Origin: Acidimicrobiia bacterium
GTDB lineage: Bacteria; Actinomycetota; Acidimicrobiia; Acidimicrobiales; VFJN01
DNA length: 64,000 nucleotides
Direction of reading: 5' to 3'
NCBI GenBank assembly: GCA_009694375.1
Contig: SHVB01000002.1
Location: 62,001 to 126,000 of the forward strand
The notes beneath the pieces were generated by a model. The model saw only the letters and a program-made list of their open reading frames with translations. It made no database searches and had not been told where the DNA came from. Made by a program: the position numbers and the translations under genes. Below, one piece after another: positions 1 through 9,888 of this stretch (positions are counted from its first letter, which is position 1; every line of letters starts with the position of its first letter).

Positions 1-30
1 ACTGGACTTTCTCCCGGCCGACGAACAGGA

Positions 31-822
31 ATGACCATGACCGACCTCGTCCTGGTGGCCGTCGACGGTCCGGTAGCCACCGTCACCCTGAACCGACCCG
101 AAGCCCGCAACGCCCTCAACCGGGGCCTCCGCAAGGCGCTGCCCACGACCCTGCGGGAACTCGATGCGCGCGACGACATCGCCGCCATCGTGCTCACCGG
201 GGCCGACCCGGCGTTCTGCGCGGGCCTGGACCTGAAAGAACTCTCCGCCGGGGGCGACGCCTTACGCGAAACCGGGGCAGCCGGGAGCGACACCCGCACC
301 CCCCATGGCCCCTTTCCCCGGATCACCACGCCGGTCATCGGGGCCATCAACGGCGTAGCCATCACCGGCGGGTTCGAGTTGGCCCTGGCCTGCGACTACC
401 TGATCGCCTCAGACCGGGCCCGCTTCGCCGACACCCACGCCCGCATGGGGATCATGCCGGGATGGGGGCTCACCGTGCTGCTCCCCGAGGCCGTGGGCCT
501 GCGCCGCGCCAAGGAACTCTCCACCACCGGGAACTTCCTCGACGCCCCCACGGCGCTGGCCTGGGGCCTGGTGAACCACGTCGTGCCTCACGCCGACCTC
601 CTCCCCTTCGCCCAGAAATTAGCCGCCGACATCGCCACCATCGACCCCCGCCCGGTGCGCCAGATGCTGGCCACCTACGACGAGGGCGCCCGGCTCGACG
701 GGGCCGGTGCGTGGGCGCTGGAGGCGGAGGTGGCCGGGCGCTGGCAGGGGGAGGGCCTCGATCCGGGGGCGCTCGAAGCCAATCGGCAGGCCGTGGTGGC
801 TCGCGGTCGCCAGCAGCTCTAA
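31..822 (+). CDS. Enoyl-CoA hydratase/isomerase family protein (crotonase)
   Basis: Crotonase-fold protein of about 263 residues, the normal length for the family. The oxyanion-hole stretch AFCAGLDLKEL (about residue 61-71) and the GGFELALACD stretch are visible. The first catalytic Glu of classical hydratases seems present in GGFELA, but the second (in PEILLG of the rat enzyme) aligns with His in THARMG, so true hydratase activity is uncertain. Possible starts are ATG at 31 or 37; the AGGA just upstream is better spaced for 37. It faces the L,D-transpeptidase gene tail to tail with a 22-bp gap. Substrate unknown; an acyl-CoA is expected from the family. Confidence 0.9.
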   Translation: MTMTDLVLVAVDGPVATVTLNRPEARNALNRGLRKALPTTLRELDARDDIAAIVLTGADPAFCAGLDLKELSAGGDALRETGAAGSDTRTPHGPFPRITTPVIGAINGVAITGGFELALACDYLIASDRARFADTHARMGIMPGWGLTVLLPEAVGLRRAKELSTTGNFLDAPTALAWGLVNHVVPHADLLPFAQKLAADIATIDPRPVRQMLATYDEGARLDGAGAWALEAEVAGRWQGEGLDPGALEANRQAVVARGRQQL

Positions 823-844
823 GCGCCCTCACCCACCCGCGGGA

Positions 845-1645
845 TCAGAGGATGATGTCGACCGGAGTGCCCAGGGGGATCACCGCTAGTTTGCGTTGAT
901 CGGCCTCCAACATCCGAATGCACCCGTTGGAGATTTTCGTGCCAGTCGTCCCGATCTTCGCGGCCGACGACGCCGAGACCGAACCATGAATGGAAGTGAC
1001 GGCGTCGCCGCTGCCCTGCCAGCTCCTAATGGCCTCCGAGTGGCCACTGGTGTCCAACACGACCGGCCCGTAGCCAGCGGGACCAGGGGCGGTGACCACG
1101 GCCACAAAGAAGTTCCCGGGAGCGGTCGGCGTGGAATCTTTACCGATCCCGACCGGTGCCGAGAAGATCTCGTACCCGTCCTGATAGGCGATGAGCCGCG
1201 TCTCCGACAGACGCACCACGATGCGGAAGTTCGACACCGATCTCGTTACATCCGCCGCCCGCACCCAGGCCGTGGACATGTTGGGTCGGTCGGGCAACAT
1301 GATGCGAAGCCAGTCGCCCTGCTCCTCCACGATGGGCATGGTCATCGGGTAGCCATACCAGAATCCCACTGTCGCCAGCGCCGGACCGTTGGCGGCGCTG
1401 TAGGTAGCGATCTCGCCGTTCGGGCTGGCCAACGCTGTGGTGGCGGGCACCTCGGTGGGCGCGACGGTGGTGGTAGTAGCAGTAGTAGGCGGAATGGTGG
1501 TGGGAGGGGCCGCCACCGGAGCGGGCGAGGCATCGCGTCCCAGCCATCCGGTTCCGACGACCACCGTGATCGCGACCGCCATGACCGTCGCCATCGCCAC
1601 CACGATGTGCTTCGAGCTCCGGCGGTCTTCGCTTCGATCACTCAC
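845..1645 (-). CDS. L,D-transpeptidase (YkuD domain), membrane-anchored
   Basis: Predicted to cross-link peptidoglycan (3-3 links) or attach proteins to it, outside the membrane. An N-terminal hydrophobic segment (about residues 14-33, AMATVMAVAITVVVG) acts as signal anchor, followed by a Pro/Thr-rich linker, an SH3-like stretch (WYGYPMTMPIVEEQGDWLRI) and the YkuD domain. The catalytic region has His (SIHGS, about residue 220) and Cys in SNGCIRM near the C-terminus; the usual SHGC has Asn in place of His here. The most upstream start would be TTG at 1648, but GTG at 1645 is a more usual start. Family assignment is secure, exact role is inferred. Confidence 0.9.
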   Translation of the reverse strand: MSDRSEDRRSSKHIVVAMATVMAVAITVVVGTGWLGRDASPAPVAAPPTTIPPTTATTTTVAPTEVPATTALASPNGEIATYSAANGPALATVGFWYGYPMTMPIVEEQGDWLRIMLPDRPNMSTAWVRAADVTRSVSNFRIVVRLSETRLIAYQDGYEIFSAPVGIGKDSTPTAPGNFFVAVVTAPGPAGYGPVVLDTSGHSEAIRSWQGSGDAVTSIHGSVSASSAAKIGTTGTKISNGCIRMLEADQRKLAVIPLGTPVDIIL

Positions 1646-1695
1646 CAACTAAGCCAACCATACCGAGCCCCCGCGGAACAGTCGGCAGCCACCCC

Positions 1696-3387
1696 TCACA
1701 GGCCCCGAGCCCGCAGCAGGGCCACGATTGCGTCGAGCATCTCTCGCACCGCGAACCCCGCCTCGTCTCGAGCGGCGGCCACCCCGCTCGCTGTGTCCAC
1801 CGCCACGATGGCCTCGGCGTAGCACTTGAGTTTCGGCTCGGTGCCGCTCGGGCGCACCACCGCCCGCACGCCGTCGAACATCCACACCAACACATCAGAG
1901 CGCACCGGGAACCGCAGCGGCACGGCGGCAAGGTCTTCCATGGTCACCCTGGTCCGCCCGGCCAGCGCCGTCGGCGGGGCAGCCCGCAGCGCGGCCATGA
2001 CGGCCTGGACGCGCCTCGACCCGTCAGTCCCCTCCACTCGGATCGACCGCTGGCCGGTGACATGAACACCATGGGTACTGAACACCTCATCGAGGCGGTC
2101 CAGCAGCGATTGTCCCGACGCTTTGAGTTCGGCCGCCAACTCGCTCACCACCAGCGCGGCGGTTACTCCGTCTTTGTCTCGCACCAGGGAATCCACGCAA
2201 TAGCCCAGGGCCTCCTCGTAGCCGAAGACAAAGCGCTCCCCCTCCCGCGGTGTGTGGACCACCCACTTGAAGCCCGTGAGCGCCTCGCGGTAGGTCACCC
2301 CGGCGGCGGCGGCCAGGGCGGCGAGCATCCGTGACGACACCACCGTGGTGGCCACCACATCGCCCGGGCGGACGTCGCCGCGTCGGAGGAGGTGGTCGGC
2401 CAGCAAGATGCCCACGTCGTCGCCGGTGAGCGCCCGCCAGCCCTGGGGCGCTTGCGGATCGGGTACGGCCACGGCCAAGCGGTCGGCGTCGGGGTCGGTG
2501 GCGAGGATGAGGTCGGGCCCCACCTCCAAGGCCAGTGCCACCGCCAAATCCAGGGCACCGGGCTCCTCGGGATTCGGGAACGCCACCGTGGGAAAGTTCG
2601 GATCGGGCTCCACCTGCTGGGTGACCTCGCGCGCCGCCGGGAAGCCCGCCGCCGCCCAGACCCGCCGCATCGTCTCCGCCCCCACGCCATGCAACGCCGT
2701 GTACACGGTGGTAACCGCCCGGGCCTCGCCTCTTAACAGCGCCACCGCCCCCGCCACATAGGCGTCGAGCAGTTCCTCCCCCACCTCGGTGATCCCATCG
2801 CGGGACATCACCTGACCGGCCGCCAGGGGGAGAGCATCCATGAGCGCCTCGATAGCCCCATCGGCCGGCGGCAGGATCTGCCCTCCATCGGCCCGGTACA
2901 ACTTGTACCCGTTGTCCGTCGCCGGATTGTGGCTGGCGGTCAGCATGATTCCGGCGCTCGCCTCTAGGTGCCGCACCGCAAACGCCAGGACGGGAGTGGG
3001 CATCGGCCGGGGCAACACGAGCACCGCGAACCCGGCGCCCGCCAGCACGGCGGCGGTATCCCGAGCGAACTCGGCGCTGCCGTGGCGGGCGTCGCGCCCC
3101 ACCACCACTGGCCCGGTGAACCCCCCGTGGCGCAACCAGTGCGCCACAGCGGCGGTGGCCTGGCGCACCAGTACCCGATTCATACGGTTTGGTCCGACCC
3201 CCAACGCCCCGCGCAGACCGGCGGTTCCGAAGCGCAGGCGCTGGTCGAAGCGTTCGTGAAGCCCGGCCAGATCGTCGGCGGCGAGCAGGGCATCCACCTC
3301 GGCCCGGGTGACCGGGTCGGGATCAGCCTCCCGCCAGGACCGGGCCTGGGCGCGCACGACCTCCTCGGTGGAGGCGACCGTCGTCAC
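1696..3387 (-). CDS. Phosphohexomutase family protein (phosphoglucomutase/phosphomannomutase, possibly phosphopentomutase)
   Basis: Alpha-D-phosphohexomutase of 563 residues. The phosphoserine loop [15 protein letters not shown] (Ser about 152), the metal loop [10 protein letters not shown] (about 295) and the C-terminal phosphate-binding [12 protein letters not shown] are all present. GTG start overlaps the stop of the PNP gene in the GTGA arrangement, so the two are translationally coupled. Mycobacteria also keep a pmmB-type gene next to punA. Since PNP releases ribose 1-phosphate, a phosphopentomutase role (ribose 1-phosphate to ribose 5-phosphate) is an attractive inference, but the sequence alone does not separate this from phosphoglucomutase activity. 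Confidence 0.92.
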   Translation of the reverse strand: MTTVASTEEVVRAQARSWREADPDPVTRAEVDALLAADDLAGLHERFDQRLRFGTAGLRGALGVGPNRMNRVLVRQATAAVAHWLRHGGFTGPVVVGRDARHGSAEFARDTAAVLAGAGFAVLVLPRPMPTPVLAFAVRHLEASAGIMLTASHNPATDNGYKLYRADGGQILPPADGAIEALMDALPLAAGQVMSRDGITEVGEELLDAYVAGAVALLRGEARAVTTVYTALHGVGAETMRRVWAAAGFPAAREVTQQVEPDPNFPTVAFPNPEEPGALDLAVALALEVGPDLILATDPDADRLAVAVPDPQAPQGWRALTGDDVGILLADHLLRRGDVRPGDVVATTVVSSRMLAALAAAAGVTYREALTGFKWVVHTPREGERFVFGYEEALGYCVDSLVRDKDGVTAALVVSELAAELKASGQSLLDRLDEVFSTHGVHVTGQRSIRVEGTDGSRRVQAVMAALRAAPPTALAGRTRVTMEDLAAVPLRFPVRSDVLVWMFDGVRAVVRPSGTEPKLKCYAEAIVAVDTASGVAAARDEAGFAVREMLDAIVALLRARGL

Positions 3388-4217
3388 AGCCGGGCCACGA
3401 TGGCCGCCACCAGATCGCCCATCGCGCCAGCCGAGGCTGCGCTGGCCGCCACCACATCGGCATGGTCCAGGTCGCCCTCGCCTAAGCCCGCGGCCAGGTT
3501 CGTCACCAGCGACAGCCCCAGCACTTCGGCCCCCACCTGCCGGGCAGCGATCACTTCGTGCACCGTCGACATGCCCACGAGGTCGGCCCCGAGGATCTGC
3601 AGCATGCGGATCTCAGCGGGTGTCTCGTAATGCGGACCGGGCAGGCCGGCGTAGACCGCCTCAACCAAGGTGGGGTCCACTGAGTGGGCGATGGCCCGCA
3701 GGCGAGGCGAGTAGGCATCGGTGAGATCAACAAAGCGACCCAGGCCCAATGCGGCGGGCGGGGCCGGTCCACTGAGCGGCGAAGCGCCGGTGAGATTGAG
3801 ATGATCGGCGATGAGAACCGGCTGACCCACCGCCATGCCTGCCCGTAGACCACCGGCTGCGTTGGTGAGCACCACGGTGCCGCAACCCACCCGCACCGCC
3901 GCTCGCACGGCGTGCACCACGGTGGGAAGGTCGTGGCCCTCATAGGCGTGTACCCGTCCGAGTAACACCAGGATGGGTCGACCCCCCGTGGTCGTCACCG
4001 AACGCAACACCCCGCGGTGCCCGGCAGTACCACTCGAGGCAAAGCCCGGTAACTCCTCCACCGCTACTTCCACCACGGGCTCCCCGAGGCGCTCCGCAGC
4101 CGCTGTCCATCCCGATCCGAGGACCACCAGCACCTCGTGCCGCTCGATCCCGGTGCGCTGCCGGATGGCAGCCGCCGCCGCGCTGACCTGCGTCCAGGGG
4201 TCCTGGACCGGTGTCAC
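3384..4217 (-). CDS. punA: Purine-nucleoside phosphorylase (trimeric type)
   Basis: Phosphorolysis of (deoxy)guanosine and inosine to base and (deoxy)ribose 1-phosphate in purine salvage. The 277-residue length fits the homotrimeric PNP class. Visible family landmarks are VVLGSGW near the N-terminus, [12 protein letters not shown] in the middle, [13 protein letters not shown] and [20 protein letters not shown], which forms the purine-binding part. GTG start overlaps by 4 bp the stop of the upstream adenosine-kinase-like gene, and its own stop overlaps the GTG of the mutase gene, so all three form one coupled operon. Confidence 0.95.
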   Translation of the reverse strand: MTPVQDPWTQVSAAAAAIRQRTGIERHEVLVVLGSGWTAAAERLGEPVVEVAVEELPGFASSGTAGHRGVLRSVTTTGGRPILVLLGRVHAYEGHDLPTVVHAVRAAVRVGCGTVVLTNAAGGLRAGMAVGQPVLIADHLNLTGASPLSGPAPPAALGLGRFVDLTDAYSPRLRAIAHSVDPTLVEAVYAGLPGPHYETPAEIRMLQILGADLVGMSTVHEVIAARQVGAEVLGLSLVTNLAAGLGEGDLDHADVVAASAASAGAMGDLVAAIVARL

Positions 4218-5212
4218 AGGCCCAGATCGGCCGCCAGGCCCGCCAGGGAGAGGGCCGGTCGGGCCCCGGTATGACCGATGACCGCCGAGGCCCCCAGCGA
4301 CCCAAGCCGCCCGCAGCCCTCTAAGGATCGACCGCTGGTGAAACCGAACAAGAACCCGGCGGCGTACAAGTCGCCCGCGGCGGTGGTGTCCACCACCACG
4401 TCCACCGGGTGGGCGGCCACTTCGATCACCTCGCCCTTGTTCACCACGAGGGAACCGTGTTCACCCCGGGTGATGGCGGCGATCTCCACGTCATTCATGA
4501 CGCGCTCAATCGCTTCGCCGACGGTGGTCACGCCGTAGAGGGCCATGACCTCGCCTTCGTTGGCGAAGAGGAGGTCTATCTGATCAGCCAGCAAGGACCG
4601 CCACGCGTCTTGATGGCGCTGCACACAGAAGGTGTCCGACAGGGTGAGGCTCACCTGCCGTCCGGCGTCGTGCGCGATGCGACTAGCCATCCAGAAGGCC
4701 TCTTGGGCGGCGGGTCGATCGAAGAGGTAACCCTCGAGGTAGACGACCTTCCCGGCGGCGATGAGATCCTCGTCGAGATCGTCGGGGCCAAACAGCTCGG
4801 ACGATCCGAGGTAGGTGTTCATGGTGCGCTCGGCATCGGGGCTCACAATGACGAGGCAACGCCCCGTGGGTGGCCCATCGGGGGCAGGCGGGCAGGTGTA
4901 ACTCGCCCCGGTGGCGCGAAGGTCGCGGGCGAACACCGCACCGAGTTCATCATCGCCAACCCGGCCGATGTAGGCGGCCCGCCCACCGAAGGCGGCGATC
5001 CCGGCGATCGTATTGGCCGCCGAGCCGCCCGATACCTCGATGCCCTGACCCATGGCGGCGTAGAGCGATTCGGCCCGCTCGGTGTCGATGAGGGTCATCG
5101 CTCCCTTTACGAGACCGTTGGCTTCAATGAACTCGTCATCCTCGTGAGTGAGCACGTCCACCAGGGCGTTCCCAATTCCCACAACATCAAACTGTTCGGC
5201 GGCCTCGGTCAC
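4214..5212 (-). CDS. PfkB-family carbohydrate kinase, probably adenosine kinase
   Basis: Ribokinase-like kinase; the N-terminal [19 protein letters not shown] is typical of bacterial adenosine-kinase-like PfkB proteins, followed by [16 protein letters not shown] and the C-terminal catalytic [16 protein letters not shown] (Asp base in the GAGD-like loop, here AAGD). Reading could begin further upstream, but GTG at 5212 puts the [10 protein letters not shown] motif at the expected distance from the N-terminus. It is first in a coupled operon with PNP and a phosphomutase, which supports a nucleoside-salvage role (adenosine to AMP). Fructokinase or another sugar kinase remains possible. Confidence 0.88.
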   Translation of the reverse strand: MTEAAEQFDVVGIGNALVDVLTHEDDEFIEANGLVKGAMTLIDTERAESLYAAMGQGIEVSGGSAANTIAGIAAFGGRAAYIGRVGDDELGAVFARDLRATGASYTCPPAPDGPPTGRCLVIVSPDAERTMNTYLGSSELFGPDDLDEDLIAAGKVVYLEGYLFDRPAAQEAFWMASRIAHDAGRQVSLTLSDTFCVQRHQDAWRSLLADQIDLLFANEGEVMALYGVTTVGEAIERVMNDVEIAAITRGEHGSLVVNKGEVIEVAAHPVDVVVDTTAAGDLYAAGFLFGFTSGRSLEGCGRLGSLGASAVIGHTGARPALSLAGLAADLGL

Positions 5213-5410
5213 GGGCCTGACGCTACTGCCCCCTCGCCGAGGCCAGCACACCTCAAGGGGGTGGCGGACACGCGGAGGGCCGAGATCACTATCTGGCGGA
5301 ACCGGCCCCTTCTCGCAGGGGCCACCCGTCCCAAGCGACGACGGCCCACCTGAGGGAAGGCCGCCATCGCGTGGGGGGTTGGGTTCGAACCCGTCCGTCT
5401 CGTCAGAGCG

Positions 5411-5761
5411 TCACCGTACGATCACCAACGGATCGATCAAGGTGGTGGCCCCTTCAACCGGAGTGGCCGGTCCAGGGCCCGCTTGGATAACGGGACGATC
5501 GGGTTCGACTCCGTCTGTTTTGACCTGCTCACCAGGGACAATCGTGGCCACCTCCGGGGGGATCGGAGGGGCCGTCGATGAGGGAGGAGGAGCCATCAGC
5601 CCCACCTCATCAGCGGCGTCACCGGCGACCACAGCGGGCCCGACAGCCGGGGCTGCGGGAACGCCGGGCGAGCCGGTATCAGCTGATGCGGTGACACTCA
5701 TGACGAAGATCCCCATCCCTATGGCGAGAAGGCCACCACGAACAACGTGGTGGATATGCAT
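5411..5761 (-). CDS. Small secreted Pro/Ala-rich hypothetical protein
   Basis: About 116 residues from the ATG at 5761. An N-terminal signal-peptide-like segment (VVRGGLLAIGMGIFVMSVTASADT) is followed by a low-complexity region rich in Pro, Ala, Gly and Val with no cysteines and no domain I recognise. The most upstream GTG (5791) would add ten residues before the hydrophobic segment, so the later ATG is preferred. It sits between the adenosine-kinase operon (same strand, 198 bp downstream) and the divergent aminopeptidase gene. Function unknown. Confidence 0.55.
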   Translation of the reverse strand: MHIHHVVRGGLLAIGMGIFVMSVTASADTGSPGVPAAPAVGPAVVAGDAADEVGLMAPPPSSTAPPIPPEVATIVPGEQVKTDGVEPDRPVIQAGPGPATPVEGATTLIDPLVIVR

Positions 5762-6010
5762 TGGGTAACTCCCGTCCAGCTTGGAGCCCACTCACAAGGG
5801 CTACTCGTCGAACGGGTCGGTCGCGCCACTGGCTCCCCGTGTGGTCTAGGCGCCCGCTTGTCTCCGTGCCCAGGCACCCTCGCCTGGGTCGGTGGGGTCC
5901 ACACGGATCACAACCTCCCGTGCCGAGCGACTGGTGCCGCACGACCTGATCACCATCGGCAGCGACGAGACCATGCTTGAGCACCATCTCCGCCCCGATA
6001 GCCTCACGGG

Positions 6011-8542
6011 GTGTCCGACCCCTATCGCCTCCCCCGTACCGTCCTCCCCCACCGCTACGACCTTACCCTCACACCCAACCTCGATACGGCCACTTTTGCC
6101 GGTTCGGTGGATGTAGCGGTGGTGGTGGCCGAGCCCACGACCACCGTGGTGATGAACGCCATCGAACTTTCGGTGGACGAAGCCTGGGTGACTGTTAACG
6201 GCACACGCCATGACGCCCACGTGTCCCTAGATGAGCCCACCGAACGATGCACGCTGACCCTCGCCGAGCCACTGCTGGCGGGCGACGCCACCGTGTCCCT
6301 GCGTTTCCGTGGCCTCCTCAACGACAAACTCCACGGCTTCTACCGCTCCACCTTCACCGACGATGACGGCAACGAACACGTGATCGCCACCACCCAGTTC
6401 GAAGCCACCGATGCTCGGCGGGCCTTCCCTTGCTGGGACGAGCCCGACATCAAAGCGGTGTTCGGGATCAGCCTGTGGATCGACGGCGACTTCCGGGCCG
6501 TATCCAACGGGGCCGTGGCCGAGGTGGAGACCATCGAGGGCCGCCGCCGCGTGCGTTTCACCGACACGATGGTCATGTCCACCTACCTCGTGGCCTTCAT
6601 CGTGGGCCCCCTCGAAGCCACCGATCCGATCGACGTCGACGGCATCCCCTTGCGCGTGCTCTGCCCCCCGGGGCGCCTTCCCCTCACCCCGTTCGCTCTC
6701 GAGGTGGCGGAATACTCCTTGCGCTATCTCGCCCACTATTTCGACCTTCCCTACCCCGGCGACTCGATGGACCTTGTCGCCATTCCCGACTTTGCCTTCG
6801 GGGCGATGGAAAACCTCGGCTGTGTCACCTTCCGCGAGACACTGCTGCTCGTCGACCCCGACCACGCCACCCAGGGCGAACTCCAGAACATCGTGGACGT
6901 GATCGCGCACGAACTCGCCCACATGTGGTTCGGTGATCTCGTCACGATGGATTGGTGGAACGGCATTTGGCTCAACGAGGCCTTCGCTACCTTCATGGAA
7001 ATCAAGGTCACCGATGCCTTTCGGGTGCAGTGGGAACGCTGGGCGGGCTTCGGCCTGGCCCGCTCCAACGCGTTCGATACCGATGCCCTCCATGCCACCC
7101 GTCCGATCGAGTACCCGGTGGTGTCCCCAGAGGATGCGGCCGGCATGTTCGACGTTCTCACCTACGAAAAGGGCGCGGCGGTGGTGCGGATGCTGGAGCA
7201 GTACCTCGGAGAAGACCGCTTTCGGGCGGGCATTCGCCGCTACATGACCCTCCATCAGTACGGGAACACCGAGACCACCGACCTGTGGGATGCCATCGAG
7301 GAAACTTCCGGTGAGCCGGTGCGACGAATCATGGACTCCTGGATCTTCCAGGGCGGCCACCCCGTCATCGATGTGAGCATTAGCGACGATGGGGCGACCG
7401 TCCATCTCGCCCAACGCCGCTTCACCTATCTGCCTCACCCCCTCGACACCTCTCTGTGGTGCGTGCCGCTCATCATTCGCTACGCGACGGCCGATGCCGC
7501 TGTGCACACCACGAGAGCACTCCTGACGGGTGAGACGCTCGACCTCGCCCTCGACGAGCCCGCCACGTGGCTCGTGGTGAACGTCGAAGGTCACGGATTC
7601 TTCCGGGTGAGTTACGCCCCGGCCTTGCGGCAGACGATCACGGCCCAGGCCCACGCGGGGCTGTCCAACGTGGAGCGTTACGGCCTCGTTGACGACACCT
7701 GGGGATCCGTCTTGGCCGGCACCACGAGCGCAGCAGAGTTTCTCACGCTGGCCGAGGGCCTCTCGGACGAAACCGACGTGGCGGTATGGCGTCGGATCCT
7801 CACCGGCGTCGACCAGATCGAGCGGATCGCCCGAAACGGCGATCGTGAGGTACTCCGGGCTCGGGTGCGGGCCCTGGTGGCCCCGGCGCTAAATCGCAGC
7901 GGGTGGACCCCGCGGGAATCCGACGGCGATCGCGACCACGAGTTACGGTCCGTCCTCATTGGAGCGATGGCCACCCTGGGCAATGACCACGAGGCTCAGA
8001 CCCGGGTGCGGGAAATCTTCCACCAGTACCTCACCGATTCGCAGAGCGTGGAGGCCAACGTGGCGGCGGCCGTTATCCGCGTGACCGCTGCCTTCGCCGG
8101 CGCCGAGGAGGTCGATGCCATGCTCGAAGGGTTCCGACGCAGTTCCACTCCGCAGGAGGAACTGCGACTCATCTACGCGCTCGCCGATGTGCGCGACCCC
8201 GAACAGATGGGCCGGATCCTCGATCTGACCATGACAGCCGAAGTGCGCACCCAAAATGCCCCCTTCGTGATCGGAGCCTGCCTCGCCAACCGAGAAAATG
8301 GGCATCTGGCCTGGGCCTTCGTGCAAGAACGGTGGACGGAGATGAACGAACGGTTCCCGGCGAACAGCATCGTGCGCATGCTCTCGGGTATCCGAACCAT
8401 CACCGACCCCCGCCTCGCCAAGACCATCGAGGCCTTCATGGCCGACCATCCGCTTTCGCAAGGTATGCAAACTCTGCAGCAGCACGTTGAGCGGATGCGC
8501 GTGTCGGTGGGTCTCGCCGCTCGGCTCGCTACCGAGTCCTAG
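6011..8542 (+). CDS. pepN: M1-family metallo-aminopeptidase (ERAP1-like C-terminal domain)
   Basis: Zinc aminopeptidase that removes N-terminal residues from peptides, probably cytosolic as no signal peptide is seen. 843 residues from a GTG start. The exopeptidase motif GAMEN is at 264-268, the zinc motif HELAH at 300-304 and the third ligand Glu in NEAF at about 323. The long C-terminal half (about 530-830) matches the ERAP1-like helical domain. A very long antisense open frame exists over this gene but is a GC-bias shadow. Family assignment is certain; the PepN name is by general similarity. Confidence 0.95.
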   Translation: MSDPYRLPRTVLPHRYDLTLTPNLDTATFAGSVDVAVVVAEPTTTVVMNAIELSVDEAWVTVNGTRHDAHVSLDEPTERCTLTLAEPLLAGDATVSLRFRGLLNDKLHGFYRSTFTDDDGNEHVIATTQFEATDARRAFPCWDEPDIKAVFGISLWIDGDFRAVSNGAVAEVETIEGRRRVRFTDTMVMSTYLVAFIVGPLEATDPIDVDGIPLRVLCPPGRLPLTPFALEVAEYSLRYLAHYFDLPYPGDSMDLVAIPDFAFGAMENLGCVTFRETLLLVDPDHATQGELQNIVDVIAHELAHMWFGDLVTMDWWNGIWLNEAFATFMEIKVTDAFRVQWERWAGFGLARSNAFDTDALHATRPIEYPVVSPEDAAGMFDVLTYEKGAAVVRMLEQYLGEDRFRAGIRRYMTLHQYGNTETTDLWDAIEETSGEPVRRIMDSWIFQGGHPVIDVSISDDGATVHLAQRRFTYLPHPLDTSLWCVPLIIRYATADAAVHTTRALLTGETLDLALDEPATWLVVNVEGHGFFRVSYAPALRQTITAQAHAGLSNVERYGLVDDTWGSVLAGTTSAAEFLTLAEGLSDETDVAVWRRILTGVDQIERIARNGDREVLRARVRALVAPALNRSGWTPRESDGDRDHELRSVLIGAMATLGNDHEAQTRVREIFHQYLTDSQSVEANVAAAVIRVTAAFAGAEEVDAMLEGFRRSSTPQEELRLIYALADVRDPEQMGRILDLTMTAEVRTQNAPFVIGACLANRENGHLAWAFVQERWTEMNERFPANSIVRMLSGIRTITDPRLAKTIEAFMADHPLSQGMQTLQQHVERMRVSVGLAARLATES

Positions 8543-8546
8543 CGAG

Positions 8547-8614
8547 GTTCCGGCCCCGCCCCGGAACGCGAGAACACCCCCCCAACGGTGGTGGTGGCCG
8601 GAGCCTCCACCACC
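8547..8614. terminator. Paired hairpins between convergent genes
   Basis: Two perfect inverted repeats lie in the 101-bp gap between the convergent aminopeptidase and SHOCT genes: GTTCCGG/CCGGAAC (8547-8553 with 8561-8567) and GGTGGTGG/CCACCACC (8587-8594 with 8607-8614). There is no U-run, so these would be L-shaped (U-less) actinobacterial terminators if functional. Confidence 0.45.
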
Positions 8615-8643
8615 CCCAGAGGGGTGTGACACGCGGGTATGGG

Positions 8644-9036
8644 TCAGCCCAGGATCTTGGCCTTTTGCTGGGCAAACTCGGCATCGGTGAGGTGCCCGCT
8701 GTCTTTCAGCGCCGCCAAGCGGGTGAGTTCGTCGGCCGAGCCGCCGTCAGAGCCACCGACTTCGCGAACGTAGGCCGCAAACTCGTCCTGGCGCTCCTGG
8801 TTCCGAGCCACCTCGTGCTGGTGCATCTTGCCGCCCCGGATGATGACGTAGGCAAATACTCCGATGAAGATGAACAAGAAGATGAACAGCAGCCAAGCGA
8901 ACTTAGCGAAGCCGCTCAGGTCCCGGCTGCTGAAGATGTCCATGATGCAGCGGAACAGGATGAAGATCCACACCACAAAGATAAAGACGATCAACATCGT
9001 CCAGAAGAACTCAAGGAAGCTATAGCTGTCGGTCAT
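8644..9036 (-). CDS. Membrane protein with PLDc_N-like region and C-terminal SHOCT domain
   Basis: 130 residues from ATG at 9036, chosen because GGAGAG lies seven to twelve bases upstream; longer readings add a polar leader. Two membrane segments (about 8-28, rich in Phe/Ile/Val, and 42-63) are followed by a polar cytosolic part and a C-terminal SHOCT motif (LTRLAALKDSGHLTDAEFAQ). SHOCT modules are short oligomerisation or attachment segments; the whole arrangement is common in actinobacteria but its function is not known. Confidence 0.85.
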   Translation of the reverse strand: MTDSYSFLEFFWTMLIVFIFVVWIFILFRCIMDIFSSRDLSGFAKFAWLLFIFLFIFIGVFAYVIIRGGKMHQHEVARNQERQDEFAAYVREVGGSDGGSADELTRLAALKDSGHLTDAEFAQQKAKILG

Positions 9037-9159
9037 GTAAAACTCTCCAGTTCGTAGTTGATTTCCGCGGTGTGTGCCTCGCTTCGCCAAAGGCGGGGAG
9101 CGAGGTGGACTTGACCAATGGCCGAGCCTATGTGCATTTGGGACCGGGGGCGGAATCCT

Positions 9160-9795
9160 TCACACCAGGCTGATAACGAGGCCGAACTGGGCGAGGTGGT
9201 AGGTGATCATCACCGTCAGGCGGGCGTAAGGGGTTTCCTTGAGGAATCGGTTCCAGGCAATCAACGCATCGCTGGCATAAAACAGCAGCGCCCCGCCGAT
9301 CGCCATTGGGTTTCCTACCCCGATGGCGCTGGCCACCATGGCCGAGATCACCGCGATGTAGGCCACCACCGGCCCGGCCAAAGCGGGATCGGGGCCCGCT
9401 CGAATCCCCCGCAGCAGGATCGGGCCGATGACCGCCAGGGCCACCACCACGAGCAGAATCCCCCCGAGAAATCGGCGCAACTCCACCCCTTCGACATGCA
9501 GCCCAACGATGTAGCCCACGTGGCCTAGGAGGAAGGCCGCCAAGCCATACACGAACAGGTCGCGCGGCACCATGAGGAAGACATCTCCCACGAGGCAACT
9601 CACCAACGCCGCCACGAACCAGGCGCGAGCGACGGCACTGGTGGGATCCAGCGTCAACGCGGCGGCGATGAGCAACACCATCGTCAGCGGCTTGGCTAGG
9701 TATTCCAGGGGCACCCAGGACCGCTGCACCGCGACCCAATCCGCCATCGCCGCCGCCAACGCCAAGACCAGGAGAAGGGACGCGGCCCCGGTCAC
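9160..9795 (-). CDS. YhhN family membrane protein (lysoplasmalogenase-like)
   Basis: 211 residues with about eight hydrophobic helices over the whole length. Family landmarks are the YLAKPLTMVLL segment and GDVFLM with charged residues inside a membrane helix, plus DALIAWNRF near the C-terminus, which match YhhN/TMEM86 proteins. Eukaryotic TMEM86B hydrolyses lysoplasmalogens; the bacterial role is less well established. It lies alone between the SHOCT membrane gene and the ferredoxin-reductase gene on the same strand. Confidence 0.85.
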   Translation of the reverse strand: MTGAASLLLVLALAAAMADWVAVQRSWVPLEYLAKPLTMVLLIAAALTLDPTSAVARAWFVAALVSCLVGDVFLMVPRDLFVYGLAAFLLGHVGYIVGLHVEGVELRRFLGGILLVVVALAVIGPILLRGIRAGPDPALAGPVVAYIAVISAMVASAIGVGNPMAIGGALLFYASDALIAWNRFLKETPYARLTVMITYHLAQFGLVISLV

Positions 9796-9888
9796 GGAGC
9801 GATCACTCCCGGGTGCTGATCAAAACCCATCGGACCAGCCTCCCATGCTCGGCGGACCGCCACGGCCAGATCGGTGGTGAAACCGGTT

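Noticed and set aside
5375-5400. GGGTTCGAACCC resembling a tRNA T-loop
   Set aside because: The flanking bases do not pair to a full T-stem on either strand, and no acceptor or anticodon arm is found. It is a palindrome by chance.
6227-7654. 475-codon open frame on the minus strand inside the aminopeptidase gene
   Set aside because: It is antisense to a gene with full M1 motifs; long antisense frames are expected at this GC content. No family features were seen.
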